From Tetrahymena elliotti 4EA (Eukaryota > Ciliophora > Oligohymenophorea > Hymenostomatida > Tetrahymenidae): a stretch of 64,000 nucleotides of DNA. Shown in pieces: positions 13,282 through 29,675 of the stretch. The stretch lies in contig JH720341.1 of the NCBI GenBank assembly GCA_000231825.2, positions 456,099-520,098 of the forward strand. Reading direction: 5' to 3'. The notes beneath the pieces were generated by a model, which saw nothing but the letters and a program-made list of their open reading frames with translations, had not been told where the DNA came from and made no database searches. The number at the start of each line of letters is the position of its first letter. The first letter of the stretch is position 1. Made by a program: the position numbers and the translations under genes.

Positions 13282-14968
13282 TTTGCTTTATTTTTAATTA
13301 AGAATTATTATTATTATTATAAATAGTTTTTGAATAAAATCAATCTACTAATTAATAAAGTTTTTTCTCCTCATAATAAACTAAAAATTATTGTGTTTAT
13401 TTCAATATTGACCAAAATTTAGGTATTTACAAACCATGTTAAAAAGAAAATCTACACAAAATTTTGTAAATTAACCTTTAGCATTCCTTACTGATTTGCT
13501 TTTTCACTTAAGAATTTAGCCTTATTTTTATAAAAATGAGAATTTTGAAACTATGAAGAATTAAATAATCTTTTTTTATCAACAACAATCATAGTATATT
13601 TTTTAATTTTATTCTCAGACAATAATCTCAAGTAATTTAATTTATATAATAAATCTAAAAAATAGTAAAGTAACATTGATTCTAAAAATTTGAAATATAT
13701 TAGAAATTTTAAACAGTGTAAGCTTAATTTTAATTTACATTAGAAAAATCAAAAAAAATATAATATTGAAAGTACATTTAAAAGTATAATAATAATTTTA
13801 ACTTTAAAGTTTAAAAATTTTAGTTAAATATAGCATTAAAAATTATTTTCATAATTTTTTTTGAATTAAAAAAGTGAGAAAAAATAAAATTATTTTTATT
13901 TCTAAATAAATAAAAAAGGATTTGAAAAGATTTGAAATAGAATAAAAAATAAAAATATATTTTTATTGAAAGAAGTAAAGCTAAAAAAATTCATGATAAA
14001 GACTTTTTGAAAAATAAAAAGAAGACTAAAATTATTGATTACTTATATCTGAATATAATTAGAGGTCATAAAAATATGTTTACTTTAGCCATTTAAATCA
14101 AGTTTAATTTAAAGATGAAAATTAACCACAAAATTAATAATAATTACAAATACTTGCCTAAAAATATTAAAGCTTTAAATTGTTTTATAATAGAAACTCT
14201 TTAACATTTTTAAAAATAAAACTCATTACAGCATCTAGAAAATAGAAGTGAAACGATTTAGTCTAAAGTTCTAAAATTAGTGTTATTTTAGTTTACAAAA
14301 TACAATTGAGAAAATTTAGTCGAAATTTCCAAAATTGGTATGATTTTAAGTTACAATCAATAAAATGTAAAAAAAAAAGAAAAGAAAATTAAAAATATTT
14401 CTGTTGAATAAAAGAATACAAAAAGGATTTTTATGAAATATTTTTGCAGAATAAAGCAATAAAAAAAGGATTTTCCTTTAAATTTTTGAATTTATTGGAA
14501 AAAGTGGAAAAAAGAAGCGGACTCAATTTATATTTTTCATATACTCTTGAAAAAAAAATAAGAGGACCTATTTTCAAGCAAAGCAAAGTATTAATGTGTA
14601 CAGTATTAATTTATTTCAAGAAATTAAATGTGATATTGTGTAAGATTTATTATTTGGTTTGTTTTTGTTAGTTTATTTACAGTCAATTATTTTAATGATG
14701 AAAAATTTTAGGTATTCTTTACTTGTAAATTGATGAAATAAATTAGAAAAAATTTCTTTAATCAAATCAAAAAAATTAAAGTTCTTATCTAAAATGGTTT
14801 TTGCTTTTTTTTTAATTTACTTGTTATTCAAGTTCTTTTAAAATATAAATTGAAAGACATAATTAATAAAGCGATATTTTTCAAAAATGAAAATTTAAAA
14901 TTAAAAGTATCTAAAAAATGATTAGAAATTTTAGTTAAATTATTTTAAATGAACTCAACAAACAGTTG
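13282..14968. other. Intergenic, nothing recognised
   Basis: Very A+T-rich, between the start of the PAS gene and the 3' end of the MATE gene. A 75-codon + strand open frame at 14,444–14,671 is Lys/Phe-rich with no motif and is not supported as a gene. Confidence 0.6.
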
Positions 14969-16423
14969 TCAAATTGTAGTTGTTTCAAAGTTATCCAAGT
15001 TTTACTTATCTTTCATTAATATTTCATATTGTTAATTGATTTGATTTTTCCAATCTATCTTTAACAAAAAGTTTGTCTAAAGACAAAAGATGACTGTGAT
15101 TGCAACACATAGTGATGTCCAAAATCCAACTACTCCATATTCAAGAAGATAGCCAAAAGTAAAGCTGAGAGAATTTCCTACTAAATAGAAACTAATTATA
15201 AAATATTTTATGCAACGTCTGCCTTCTCCTAATCCTTTCAAAATTCCTGCTTAAGCACCTTGAATATAATCAAAAGCCAAGAAAAATTTGTGGATATTTA
15301 ATACTCTTAAAAAATAGTAAATTGCCTTTTCATCATTTGTGTAAAAATGAACTATCTCTTCACTAAAAAATTGATAGATAAAAACAAAGATTATTGATTG
15401 TAAGCCTAAAACTACATAAGATAATTTAAAATAGTTTTTGGCTTTAACTATATTTTTTTCTCCTACAGCATTTGATATCAATGTACAAAGAGCACCTGCA
15501 ATGCCTAATGAGATACTAAAACAAAGGCCAGACAGATTGCTGTATAATACATGTGAATTAAATTAATCTTTCATTTAAAGAGAACCTAGGAGTAAAGAAT
15601 TAAATTCAAAACATAAAGAATCTATTTCAGTAGGTAGAGCTATGTGCAAGCAAAAAACTAAGTAACTTTTATAGTTTTTTTTTATTTATTAGAAATCAAA
15701 ATGAGGTTTGATATCTATTTGTTTTTTTTTTGCATACAGCAGGATTAAAATTAGCATACTAATGTAGCTTATATTAGTTGCTATGATTATTCCTTAGAAC
15801 CCATAATTCATGTATGTAACAAATATCAAACCACTTATGAATTATACTATGAGAGAGATAAATTACATTACCATAGGCTCATTGAACATTCCCATAGCAT
15901 TAAAAACAACTCTAATAAGATCAAAAATGAGCATACATGCTAAACCTGGAAGAATTCCCACAAAATAAACCCAAGCATAGTGAGAAACATCTACATTCTA
16001 TCCAATAGTGATAAGGAGTTATTCTAAAACTAACGAAAGTATTACAAGGTAGCTTAAAATAATCATAAGTGTGAAAATTCCTTTATTATAATAATCTCTC
16101 ATGAGATCTATTGAGTTAGATCCTAAAGCTCTAGCTACTAATGAACCACATCCTTAGTTTAAACCAAAAGTGAAGAAAAAGGCTAAACAGTTTAAGATAG
16201 CTACACATAAGCCTATTCCTGCAGTTATATTCTCATCATCAATTTAGCCCGCAAAGGTCAAATTAATTGTGATATTTAAAAAGGTCAAAAGAATACCAAA
16301 AGAAACTGATAAGGATGAATTAATAATAGATAATACATCTTTGATTTACTCCTATCTTGTTTTATGAAAAAAATCTTTTGTTTCTTCCTCTTATTGAGGA
16401 ATTAGAATTTCTAATTTCTCCAT
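14969..16423 (-). CDS. MATE family multidrug/toxin efflux transporter
   Basis: A single uninterrupted exon of 484 residues, a normal length for MATE transporters, which export organic cations or metabolites in exchange for H+ or Na+. About twelve hydrophobic segments are spread along the protein in two pseudo-symmetric halves. Recognisable family features are an N-terminal cytoplasmic stretch of about 35 residues before the first span, a Gly-rich 'NQGCGSLVARALGS' segment near residue 90 (the family's conserved 'Q...G...G' region), and the matching 'LGIAGALCTLISNAVGEKN' in the second half. The start ATG (16,421–16,423) is the first in frame. The gene is divergent from GCVP across 1.7 kb. The lack of introns stands out against its neighbours. 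Substrate and membrane are not determinable; plasma membrane or vacuole is likely. Confidence 0.85.
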
Positions 16424-18084
16424 TAATCTATACTTTTAAATATTTCTAAAAAGATATTTATGAATTTGGATTTGATTATTTATTTATTTGAAAAAATAAG
16501 CAAAAATCTGTGTAAATAAATATTTAAATTGAGTATGAAGCAAATGAAAAAGGTTAAATCTCTTCATAAATTCAGTCCCCACACCCACTCCTTTTATCCT
16601 TTTTTGATACTATTCTTTAAAGTTCGAAATTGAAGAAAATTAGAATCTCATTATACATCATCAAATTTCTTTTACATAATTTCGATTCTCATTACACAGC
16701 ATCTAATTTTGTTTACATAATTTCATATAATTATTTATCTCGATAAGTTATTAAACTTTAATAGGGAGTATCAAAAAAAAAATCTATGAAAGGTTAGCTT
16801 TAGAATAAAATAATTTCCGAATATTTAAGTTGCGTTTGATCAAATATTATTTTTCAGTCATATTTTTCTATCTTTATTAGTTTATTTTAGAAATTTTATT
16901 TATAAAAATTACAAAATGTTTACTTCAATAATAATTAAAAAAAATAAACTGTAAGCTAAATTTTTAGTGGAAAATTTGGATAAATATTAATTTTTAATAA
17001 AACCAGTTTTCTTGGTCTACAGATAAATTTTTTAATATGTAATTTCAAATAAATAACATCTAAAAAAATTAATAATAAATAAAAGGATAAGATTTATTGT
17101 TATTTTGTATTTTTTAATACTTAAAAAATCTTTAGACGAATTTTAGAATTTTTAATGTTCAAAATTAAAAATTTATAAATGTGTAAAAAATATTAAAAAT
17201 ATTTAATAATTTAAAGATAAATTACTTTAAATTTTTTTTAGAAAGATTGATTCATAATTAGCAAAATTTAACTGCTCAAAAGTAGATGTAAGAAATTATA
17301 AGTATTTCTGACAAACAATTGTCATTATTAATTTAATTGGTCATTAGAGTTTATAAATCTATAGATAGTATGGTATATTTTGTTCTAGAATAGTTTATTT
17401 TTATTTTCCAGCATTAAATTTCAAATAATATCAAATATGGAACTTTGATAGAAAGAATAGAATTTCTTATTTAATCTTTCATGAAATTCCATATTTAATT
17501 CAAAAATCTTCCCTATTTGCTTACTTTAAAAAATGGCTTTTCATTTTCAAAATTGAATACCCTTTTATCTTTTAAACCAAATTTATGAAATATAGGACAG
17601 GTATATTGGGAAAATCAGAAATTCATTAAGTTCAATTGTCTAATAATTTATTCATTATAAAATAAGTAATTGTTGAATAAAATTAATCAAGTAACCAAAA
17701 AAAATCAAATTATGCAAAAAAACAAGTGCACATTTTGAAAAAGTTAGTAAAAGAAATATTAGTCTAATCAAAAGATTAAATCTTTTGCGTAATCAATTGT
17801 ATTTTTGTTTGAGTCAAGCCTTTCTAGTGAAATAAAGTTATTGATATAGCAGAGTTAAAACAATTGTGATAAGGTTTGTCTTATATATTTTTGATCAATA
17901 GATTTGCGCTTAACTAAGTAAGATATTGTATATCTTGTTATGATGTATAAAAGATCAATATTTGATAGTTACTACCGTAATATTAACTTATAAATAAAAA
18001 CAATTAAATTTAATAAAAAAGAGTGATATTAAAGAAAAGTCTTCTTTTAATTTTATCTATCAACATTTATTCCATAATACCATA
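16424..18084. other. Divergent intergenic region between MATE and GCVP
   Basis: It must hold both promoters, but no element is recognisable. It contains an imperfect tandem duplication at 16,642–16,724 (listed separately). The rest is A+T-rich with no coding signal. Confidence 0.5.
16642..16724. repeat. Imperfect tandem duplication, unit about 42 bp
   Basis: Two adjacent units each read approximately 'gatctcattacacagcatc' followed by 'tttacataatttc', with about eight differences between them. They lie about 220 bp upstream of the MATE start codon. No function is evident. Confidence 0.6.
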
Positions 18085-22146
<4,062 letters not shown>

Positions 22147-22798
22147 AAAATACATAAAACTATTTTATATACTTTGTAAATAATTTTATATAATTAGTGT
22201 TAGTATTTTAAGTATTCTTAATTCATTTAGAATTTTGGTAATTGACTTACTCTTAATTAAAAATATCTAAATTTTACTGTCAAATATCTTACAATAATTA
22301 AAAATTTATTGTTGTAATCTGCATAAGTAATATAATCTATTTACAAATATTGTAATTTAGAAAAAACTAGATTTATTTATTAAAACTTATTCAAGTAGGC
22401 TATTTTTTTTGTATTTGTAACTAAAATAGATAATTCAACAACAATATTTTAAAATGTGTTAATTAAATTTGAAGTTTTAAGAGTTATTTACTAGTTTTAA
22501 ATGTAACCAAGAAGTTAAAATCTTGTACTACCACCATCTATTTTAGTTTACTCAGTTTTTTTTTCTGGTTATAATTTTTAAAAAGAAGAAATACATTAAT
22601 AAATATAAGCTTAACATTAATTTAGGGTTAAATACGAATAAATACAATTGATGTTGAAAAGAAACAATGATTGATTAATTGATATATTTATTAATAATAA
22701 AATCTTCATTTAATAAATACAAACAAAATCATTTGATTTATTTTAATTTAATAGAATAAATTAAACTTAATTAAATTTAGTTGATATCAATTTTGAAA
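22147..22798. other. Intergenic between GCVP and the ABCG gene
   Basis: 650 bp between same-strand genes. It presumably holds the GCVP 3' end signals and the ABCG promoter; none is recognisable and no RNA gene is seen. Confidence 0.5.
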
Positions 22799-25615
22799 AT
22801 GAGACAAGATTCAGATTATAGCGCTAGTAATTAAGATGGTAAATCTAATTTAGCATTAAAAAGATGAGCAAAATCTTCACAATGATCTTAATCAAAAGTT
22901 GAAAATGTTTTAATTAAAAAAAAAGTAAACAACTCTTAAGAAGTTATTGTTTAGAAGATCTAATTATAAATGATTTAAAATCCAATCGAAATATCATGGA
23001 AAAATTTAAATGTTCAAGCTACGATAGAATCTAAACAAGTCATTAACAGAAAGACCTAAAAAGTTAAACAAGAAAAAGTTATTCTTAACAATATATCAGG
23101 TATTTCTAGACCTGGATAATTCACTGCTATTCTGGGTCCATCTGGTAATATAATTTAAATATTATAAAACCAACATATCTAAAAAAACAATTACCATCCA
23201 ATAATAGGGTCAGGTAAAACTACTCTTCTAAACTTCTTATCTGGAAGACTAGTCACTAAAAATTTAAAAATATCTGGTGAGCTGTATTTGAATAGTGAAG
23301 GTATTGAAAGTATTGAAGATTATAGTGATTAAATAGCATATGTAATGCAAGATGATATTTTATTAGCTACATTTACTCCAAGAGGTAACCAAATTTTTTA
23401 GGTCTACAATTTAAACAGTAAATAACAATATCAAATTTAAAAAAACAGAATCTTTTTAGTTTATGGCTAAACTAAAATTGCCTCATAAATCTGAAGAAGA
23501 GAGAAATGAAATTGTAGAAAATTTAATTTAAGAGCTAGGCCTTCAAAATTGTGCAAACACATATGCTGGAAATCATTTAATTAGAGGTTTATCTGGTGGA
23601 GAAAGGAAAAGGACTTCCATTGGAGTAGAGCTACTTACTGATCCAAAAATCCTCTTTGTTGATGAGCCTACAACAGGATTAGATTCTAGTACAGCTAAGA
23701 TAGTAATTTCATTCAAACTAAAATTATATTTATCAAATTAAAATTCTTATTTTTTTATAAATTGATTTCATAAAAATAATTTTAAATTAAAAATCAAAAG
23801 GTTGTGAACATTCTTAAGTAGATATCTAGAAGAGGTGTAAATGTTATTTCAACTATTCATTAACCTTCTACTGAGATATTTAATCTATTTGAAGAAGTCA
23901 TATTGATAGTAGAAGGAAATATTATATATTAAGGTGCAGTGGAGAATTCTGTTTAGCATTTTTCTAAATTAGGATTCTAGTGTCCTAAATCTTATAACCC
24001 TGCAGATTATTTTATGAAGTTAATGAGTGAAGGAGGTGTTGTTGCAGATAATTTAGATGATTAAGCAGATGAATAATAAATAAAAGATGAATTTAAAAAT
24101 AGAATTGACAATTTTGTTCAGGTTTATAACAAAGATATTAAAGATAGTTTTGAATTAACAATTAAAAACTAAGTTTAAAAATCTTAAAGGAATATGCAAT
24201 CAGCCTTTTATCAATTTTATTTAATATTAATGAGAGCTTTGACTCATTAAATAAGAAATAAATTTGAATTGATTCTCAAAACAGTTTAATCATTAGTCTT
24301 CGCAATAGTATTTATTATAGTTTTCAATAATTTAGGAGGTGGTTTACAAGGAATTTAAAATCGTAATGGTGCCAGTTTTTTTATGACTTAAGCTTAAGCC
24401 TTCTCGTCAATTATGGGTAAATATTTGTTTAAACATTTTGATTATTAAATTTATTTGCTTGGATTACTTTTATGAGCTTTGTTTAAAGTAACTTAGAATT
24501 CAACAGAATTGCAGAAAAAAAATATTTAAATTTTGTAGAAAATTGATAGAAAAAAACAAATGATCAAATATTAGCTCGTTTGTTATTTTTTGGGGAATGG
24601 GAGAAATATTGGGTAAAAATCATAACCCCTTTTTAATTTTATAATATGGTTATTTTATAGGTTAATATTGAATAAGAAATTAAAAATTTTTCATATTGCC
24701 TCATATTATTACTTTTTGAGGGATTTTTGCACTATATTTCTACCATACTCTGTTTTTTTATTTTAAAGGGTGTAAATTGTGTTTATCAACTTTGTGATTA
24801 AAAAAAGCTAATAATTATTAGCATTATAGAACTCATAAAATTTATCCAAATAAACTATAAGATATTTATTTATTCTTTATAAAAGAAATTATAATATTTT
24901 CTTTCTATGTAAAGGTTCTTTAGCCTCCTTCAGTACTGAAAAGCCTCTCTATTTAAGAGAAAGAGCAAATCGTGCATATGGCTCAAACGCATACTTTTGG
25001 GGTAGAAGCTTATCTGAATTACCTCAGCAAATATTTTATCCAGTTTTTTTTTTGAGTATAACCTATTATTCAATTGGTTTAAATAGTTCTGAAGTATCTA
25101 AATTCTTTACTTCGGTTCTGATATCTATTCTTACTTTTTGGTATGGTTCTTCATATGGATTTTTTATTTCTATCTTATGTCCTAAATTTGAAGTTGCTAT
25201 GGCTTTTGTTCCTGCTACAATCATCCCATTAATGGTGTTAAGTGGATTCTTTGTAACTATTGCAACTGTACCTATTTTTTGGAAAATCATCTCCTATATA
25301 TCTATGTTTCGATATGGATATGAAGCTCAATGCATAGTAAAATTATAATTATTAATTACATATAGAAAATAAATAAAATATTCTTATATTATATAAAAGA
25401 ATGAATTCACAGGTTAACAATTCTTTACTCCCTAAGGTGAGCTAATAGATCCTTTAAAAATACATGATTTTAATACAACATTGACATAAGACTGCATTAT
25501 TTTGTTTTCATTAGGTCTTTTTGTTAGAGTCTTATGTGTATTTGGATTACACTTTATTTCTAACCCTAAAAGACCTAAACTAACAGTTAAACAGTTAACT
25601 GATTAATAATCTTGA
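22799..25615 (+). CDS. ABC transporter, subfamily G half-transporter (White/ABCG2 type)
   Basis: ATP-driven exporter, probably of lipids or xenobiotics, that must dimerise. Seven exons (22799–22838, 22899–23144, 23208–23384, 23449–23702, 23801–24416, 24915–25336, 25400–25615) join to exactly 656 residues. The ATPase domain is N-terminal, the diagnostic ABCG order. Walker A GPSGSGKTT sits around residue 92 and is split by intron 2. The signature LSGGERKR is at about 202, Walker B ILFVDEP at about 222, and the H-loop ISTIHQPS ends with His 259. The membrane domain follows with about six spans, including a [18 protein letters not shown] block typical of the family and the conserved hydrophobic LSGFF segment. 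The short 3' exon adds the last span. The very short first exon decides the start: its 40 nt join in frame only through a 60-nt intron. Intron 5 is 498 bp and contains no gene. Confidence 0.93.
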
Positions 25616-26915
25616 TTAAAATAAACTAATTTCAATTGATTTAATTAAATATTTGTTTTTTATATGATATTTATTGTATTTTTTAAAATAATCTTTTTAT
25701 TAAATTTTAAAATAGTAAACTGAAATAAGGATTTTATAGAATGTCAAAATACTTTAGAATTCGTTTTTGTAGCTTTAAATTTTAATTAAGATAATGTAAA
25801 ATTAGATTTAGTATTATCTAAATTGAGAAATATTTATTCAAAAGTAGTAAAGCAATAATTAACTGTTAACTTTGTTTGTTTGTAAGCAAGAAGTAAATTT
25901 AAATTTAGTCTGACTTAAACAAATATTTTTCAGTTAATTTTTACTCAAACCTAACTTATAAAATCTCATGAATAAAACAGATATGGGAACCATTCATATA
26001 TTATCTGCAATAAGCGGTAGCAAATATGAAGATTTTATATAAACTATATTTCGTAATATTTAATTAGAATATATATATTTAAGTAATTTAATGAAACAAC
26101 AATTTTATGAAATGCGATTACGGTCGTTTGAATAAAATTTTATTAATAAAAACGCACTATATCAATATTGCATATATACACAATGAAAATTAGAATGCCG
26201 AATACATCACATAATTATAGCATCTAAGATCCTATTCACTAAATTTATAATTAGATACAAAATTTTTGTTATCATTAAGTAAAATTATCTATCTTATTAA
26301 CACCCATTTCTTATTTAAAAAAAGAGTAAGTTGATGGCTTAACTTTAATTAAAAGCCCTTTTATTCTAGTCTAGCTTCTTCCTTTGAAACCATTTATTAT
26401 TAGGCTTAACTTAAGTAAGTGACCTGTTTGTAATTTGATGGGCTTAGATTTACTTTCTTTTTAAGAAGTGTCATATTAATAATATTGATAAAAAATAAGT
26501 ATCTCAGAATTGTAAATATTTTGAGTCTTTTAATATGGGTAATTATTAATCTTGAGTTATTAAATAATTTAGAAATAAAGGGAGAATCTTTTTTAGAATC
26601 CACTCTAATGCGAAGTTGTAAGTATTAATTATATTTATTTTATCAGAAAATCGAATAAGATTGGAGACTGAAAAGACCTGCTGAGTGAGAGTAAGAGCAA
26701 GAGAAAAGATTTGTTAGATTAATTTATTAAAGAAAGTACTGTTTTAAGTCCCTTCATTTTTAAATTTTTAAGTATTATTGAGATGTAGAATTATAATATT
26801 TGTAAAGTTGATTAAGTTTTTCATTCACAGATTAATTGATTAGTTATAATATGTTTTGTTTGTTATAAATATTTTATTTTTTGATGAATTATTGTAAGAG
26901 GTGTTTTAAAATATT
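25616..26915. other. Intergenic, no supported gene
   Basis: A 65-codon minus-strand frame at 26,406–26,603 is hydrophobic and basic with no family resemblance. I do not call it. No RNA gene or repeat is recognised. Confidence 0.5.
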
Positions 26916-27425
26916 TCATAAAAGCATGAAGTCAATGAATTCTTCCTTCATTATTCTATTTAAATTTTTTCCATATTCACACAAAGTGCTAAATGTTGTT
27001 TATTCCCCGTAGCCATTTAAGTTGAAATATCCTATTTAAGGCAAATCCATGTCCATAGGTTTACCAATCAGTTCTTCAAATTTAGGACAGAGATATATAA
27101 AATTACAAAAAGTATTGTTGCAAACTTGCACATGATTGATCATTTATGTATAAAAATCACCAATTTTTTTAGTGTGTTCTTCTAAAGCCTTTATTTATGC
27201 ATCATTCATTTAGAATTGGTGCTCTTCACAGCGCTCGTTCGAGCTGCAACACATAGTTTAATCATCATCTACAAAATTAATGTAATCACCTACTATTTAG
27301 CTTTCTGCTGCTTTGCTAAGAAAGAGGGGATGAACAACTGTAGGTGAATCACTCTTAGATTTTTTTAAGTCCAAGTCAACACAAAAATCCGATTCTATTG
27401 TTTCTTTTTTTATTTGTTAAAACAT
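26916..27425 (-). CDS. Small hypothetical protein with clustered cysteines
   Basis: A single-exon frame of 169 residues running from ATG 27,423–27,425 to TGA. It is hydrophilic, with no signal peptide or membrane span. The centre has a Cys-dense patch, MCCSSNERCEEH, around residues 74–85, and further cysteines follow (VCNNTFCNF, YLC, LC). This could bind metal or form disulfides, but the spacing fits no domain I know. Reassigned TAA/TAG Gln codons occur at normal frequency. Codon composition and the absence of TGA over 170 codons in such A+T-rich DNA support a real gene. Function unknown. Confidence 0.6.
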
Positions 27426-29095
27426 CAATAAAAAAAAGGATAAATAATTAAATTATAATTTAATAATTATCTATAAATTATTTAGGTATTAAGCTAATAA
27501 TGATTATTTTACAGCATAAATATCCTACTACTTATTTTTGTAAAGTAAGATATTTATGATTGCAAAAATCATAACAAAAGCTTTAGATGTTTACTTATAA
27601 AACTTCTATATAATTAAAATTGATAGATTAATTGGTTGATTCTATCATAGTTATTCTAACTGAGTATTATTATTTTTTGTTAATTGCTTAATGTATGCTA
27701 AAAACTTAATTTTTAATATTTACATTTATATTATTTAGTTTATTATGTATTTAAGTTGTAACACTGCTATAACAAGAATTAGTTAAATTCCATTTCTATA
27801 AATCTGTACGCAAATTGCTTTGTGATATGTTTATTTTTTAATTTCCTTTTTTACTTTTATATCTTCTAATTAATCATTATGTATTTATATATTTATCTCA
27901 GTATCATATAATAATTTATGATAAGTCTGTCTTTGGCTTTCCAAAATAAACTAATGATTTCGTCATATAAAGAGTGACTTAAAAAATTAATTTTTTCTTT
28001 TAAAGATGATTCAAAAGAAAATAAATTTGGAGATTAGATAGTGGCTCATCTATTTTTAAAAATTAAGCACTCTATAATTAGAAAGAAAGTCTTTTCTATC
28101 GATTTAATCATCTCAAAATCACATTTCGAGTAAAATTTGATTAATAGCAAAAAAATGTAATATTAATTAATAAAAGTTAAATAATTTCATTTTGATAGCA
28201 TTTATGCTACTAATTTAATTTCTTCAAAAACAATTAATTTTATCATATTTATCCACTAAAATGCTTTAAAAAACATTTTTCAATATGCTTCATTAAGTTT
28301 TTCTTTTGGTTTTCCATAAAAATTTCTAGCTATTTCATTTTAGAAAGAAGAAATTCCTCCTAATTTATGACAAATACTTTAATGAATTAATTAAGCTCAC
28401 AAATCTATTTTTAACAATCTTTTTTATTTCACGATTTCTCTGTATTTTTTTCTCAAAAATTATTTTAGGGTCCGATAAACTTACTTATTTGGATATAAAT
28501 AATCTTAATTTTATTGCACCTTTAACTCTTATATTGATAAAACTGATAATTTCCCTAAAAATATAGTCTGATATCTTCCATGATATAGATTGGATTATTC
28601 TTTTTTTAGTAAAAATAAAATCTAATCACTTAAGTTAATTGGAAATTTATTAATCAATCAACCAAAAAGTTAATTTATTATTATTAGCTTGCTATTTTAC
28701 ATTCATTAAACGTAAAAAAAACAAATTTAATAATTTGAAAAAATTAACTTCCTGATAATAGTGATTTAAAAAAATAATTTAAAAAATTGGGTTTGAAGTA
28801 AATTAATTGCTTATTAAGAAAATAAGAGAAGTCGAACTTTCAGCAATATTCTTGTGATGGATGGATATTGAAAATCTTAAAATGTAATTAGAAATCTGAT
28901 TTGAAAAGTAAATCTAAAATTTATAAATTTGATAATTAATTAAAATACTAAGTAATATATACATAAATATGAAGTAATTATTGTTGCTTAATAAAATAAA
29001 TTTATAAAATAAAATTATAGAAAAAATTGGTTGATTTATTTTTATTTTTAATTAAGATTACTCTTTAATAATAACTTGTTTTTATTTTTTATCCT
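27426..29095. other. Mostly non-coding; possible degenerate + strand exons near 28,190–28,760
   Basis: Two open + strand stretches have protein-like composition: about 28,190–28,370 (ending at a TGA near 28,360) and about 28,470–28,755 (DINNLNFIAPLTLILIKLI and following, ending at a TGA near 28,755). They are in compatible orientation with the hypothetical gene that follows and could be its upstream exons or a decayed gene. No start codon or splice sites could be fixed, so I do not call a CDS. Confidence 0.3.
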
Positions 29096-29673
29096 ATGAT
29101 GATTACTCTATCTAAGTCAATATTCATCCTCTTACTAAATGTTTCTTTAATTATCTAATCTAATTCCTTATTGGTATTGTACAACATTATTATTTTAAAC
29201 TCCATAGCTTTAGATATTTTCATTCTTACTTTTCAGAGCTTGTTAGGAAATTTATTTTCTTTATTAAGTATTCTGGTACTATTGTTTGTACAAGTTAATT
29301 TCTAGTTCTTCATTTGATATATAATTTTTGTCTTATTGGTATGACTGTTAATTTTAAGGTTGGAAAACTTATTGTTACAAATTTTAGTTCTAATATTCAA
29401 AGGATTGTTATTTCTTCTTTCTATTAATACTCTCTTGCTTTTAGATATAGGTATCTTATTAATTTTATACTATAGCTGCTTACGACATAGAAGAAGGAAT
29501 GTATTGTGAGTGAGAACTTAATATTACAGGCTGATGCTATTAATTAGTGTATTGAATTCCTTTTTGCATTATTTCTGGATCAATATTCTCATCCTGATAA
29601 GGTTAATTATTCAATGATTATCTATTGGATGGCTATTTTTGAGGATAGAAATTATTTAATGCCATTTAAGTGA
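29096..29673 (+). CDS. Uncertain hypothetical protein, two possible exons
   Basis: Starting at ATG 29,096, a hydrophobic stretch (about 65 codons) is followed in another frame by about 110 codons ending at TGA 29,671–29,673. A short GT–AG intron of roughly 38 nt near 29,270–29,310 would join the two. The second part reads as a plausible folded protein (for example CLIGMTVNFKVGKLI and NYSMIIYWMAIFEDRNYLMP). I recognise no family. The stop lies two bases from the stop codon of the opposing kinesin gene, unusually close. It could be the tail of a larger, partly decayed gene starting upstream. Confidence 0.35.
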
Positions 29674-29675
29674 TA

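Noticed and set aside
14444..14671. 75-codon + strand frame, Lys/Phe-rich
   Set aside because: No homology, low-complexity composition and no partner exon; it sits in typical spacer DNA.
24417..24914. The 498-bp ABCG intron as a possible host of a nested gene or small RNA
   Set aside because: No open exon-like stretch or stable hairpin was found; it appears to be a long ordinary intron.
26406..26603. 65-codon hydrophobic/basic frame on the minus strand
   Set aside because: No recognisable features. It could be an exon, but nothing supports it.
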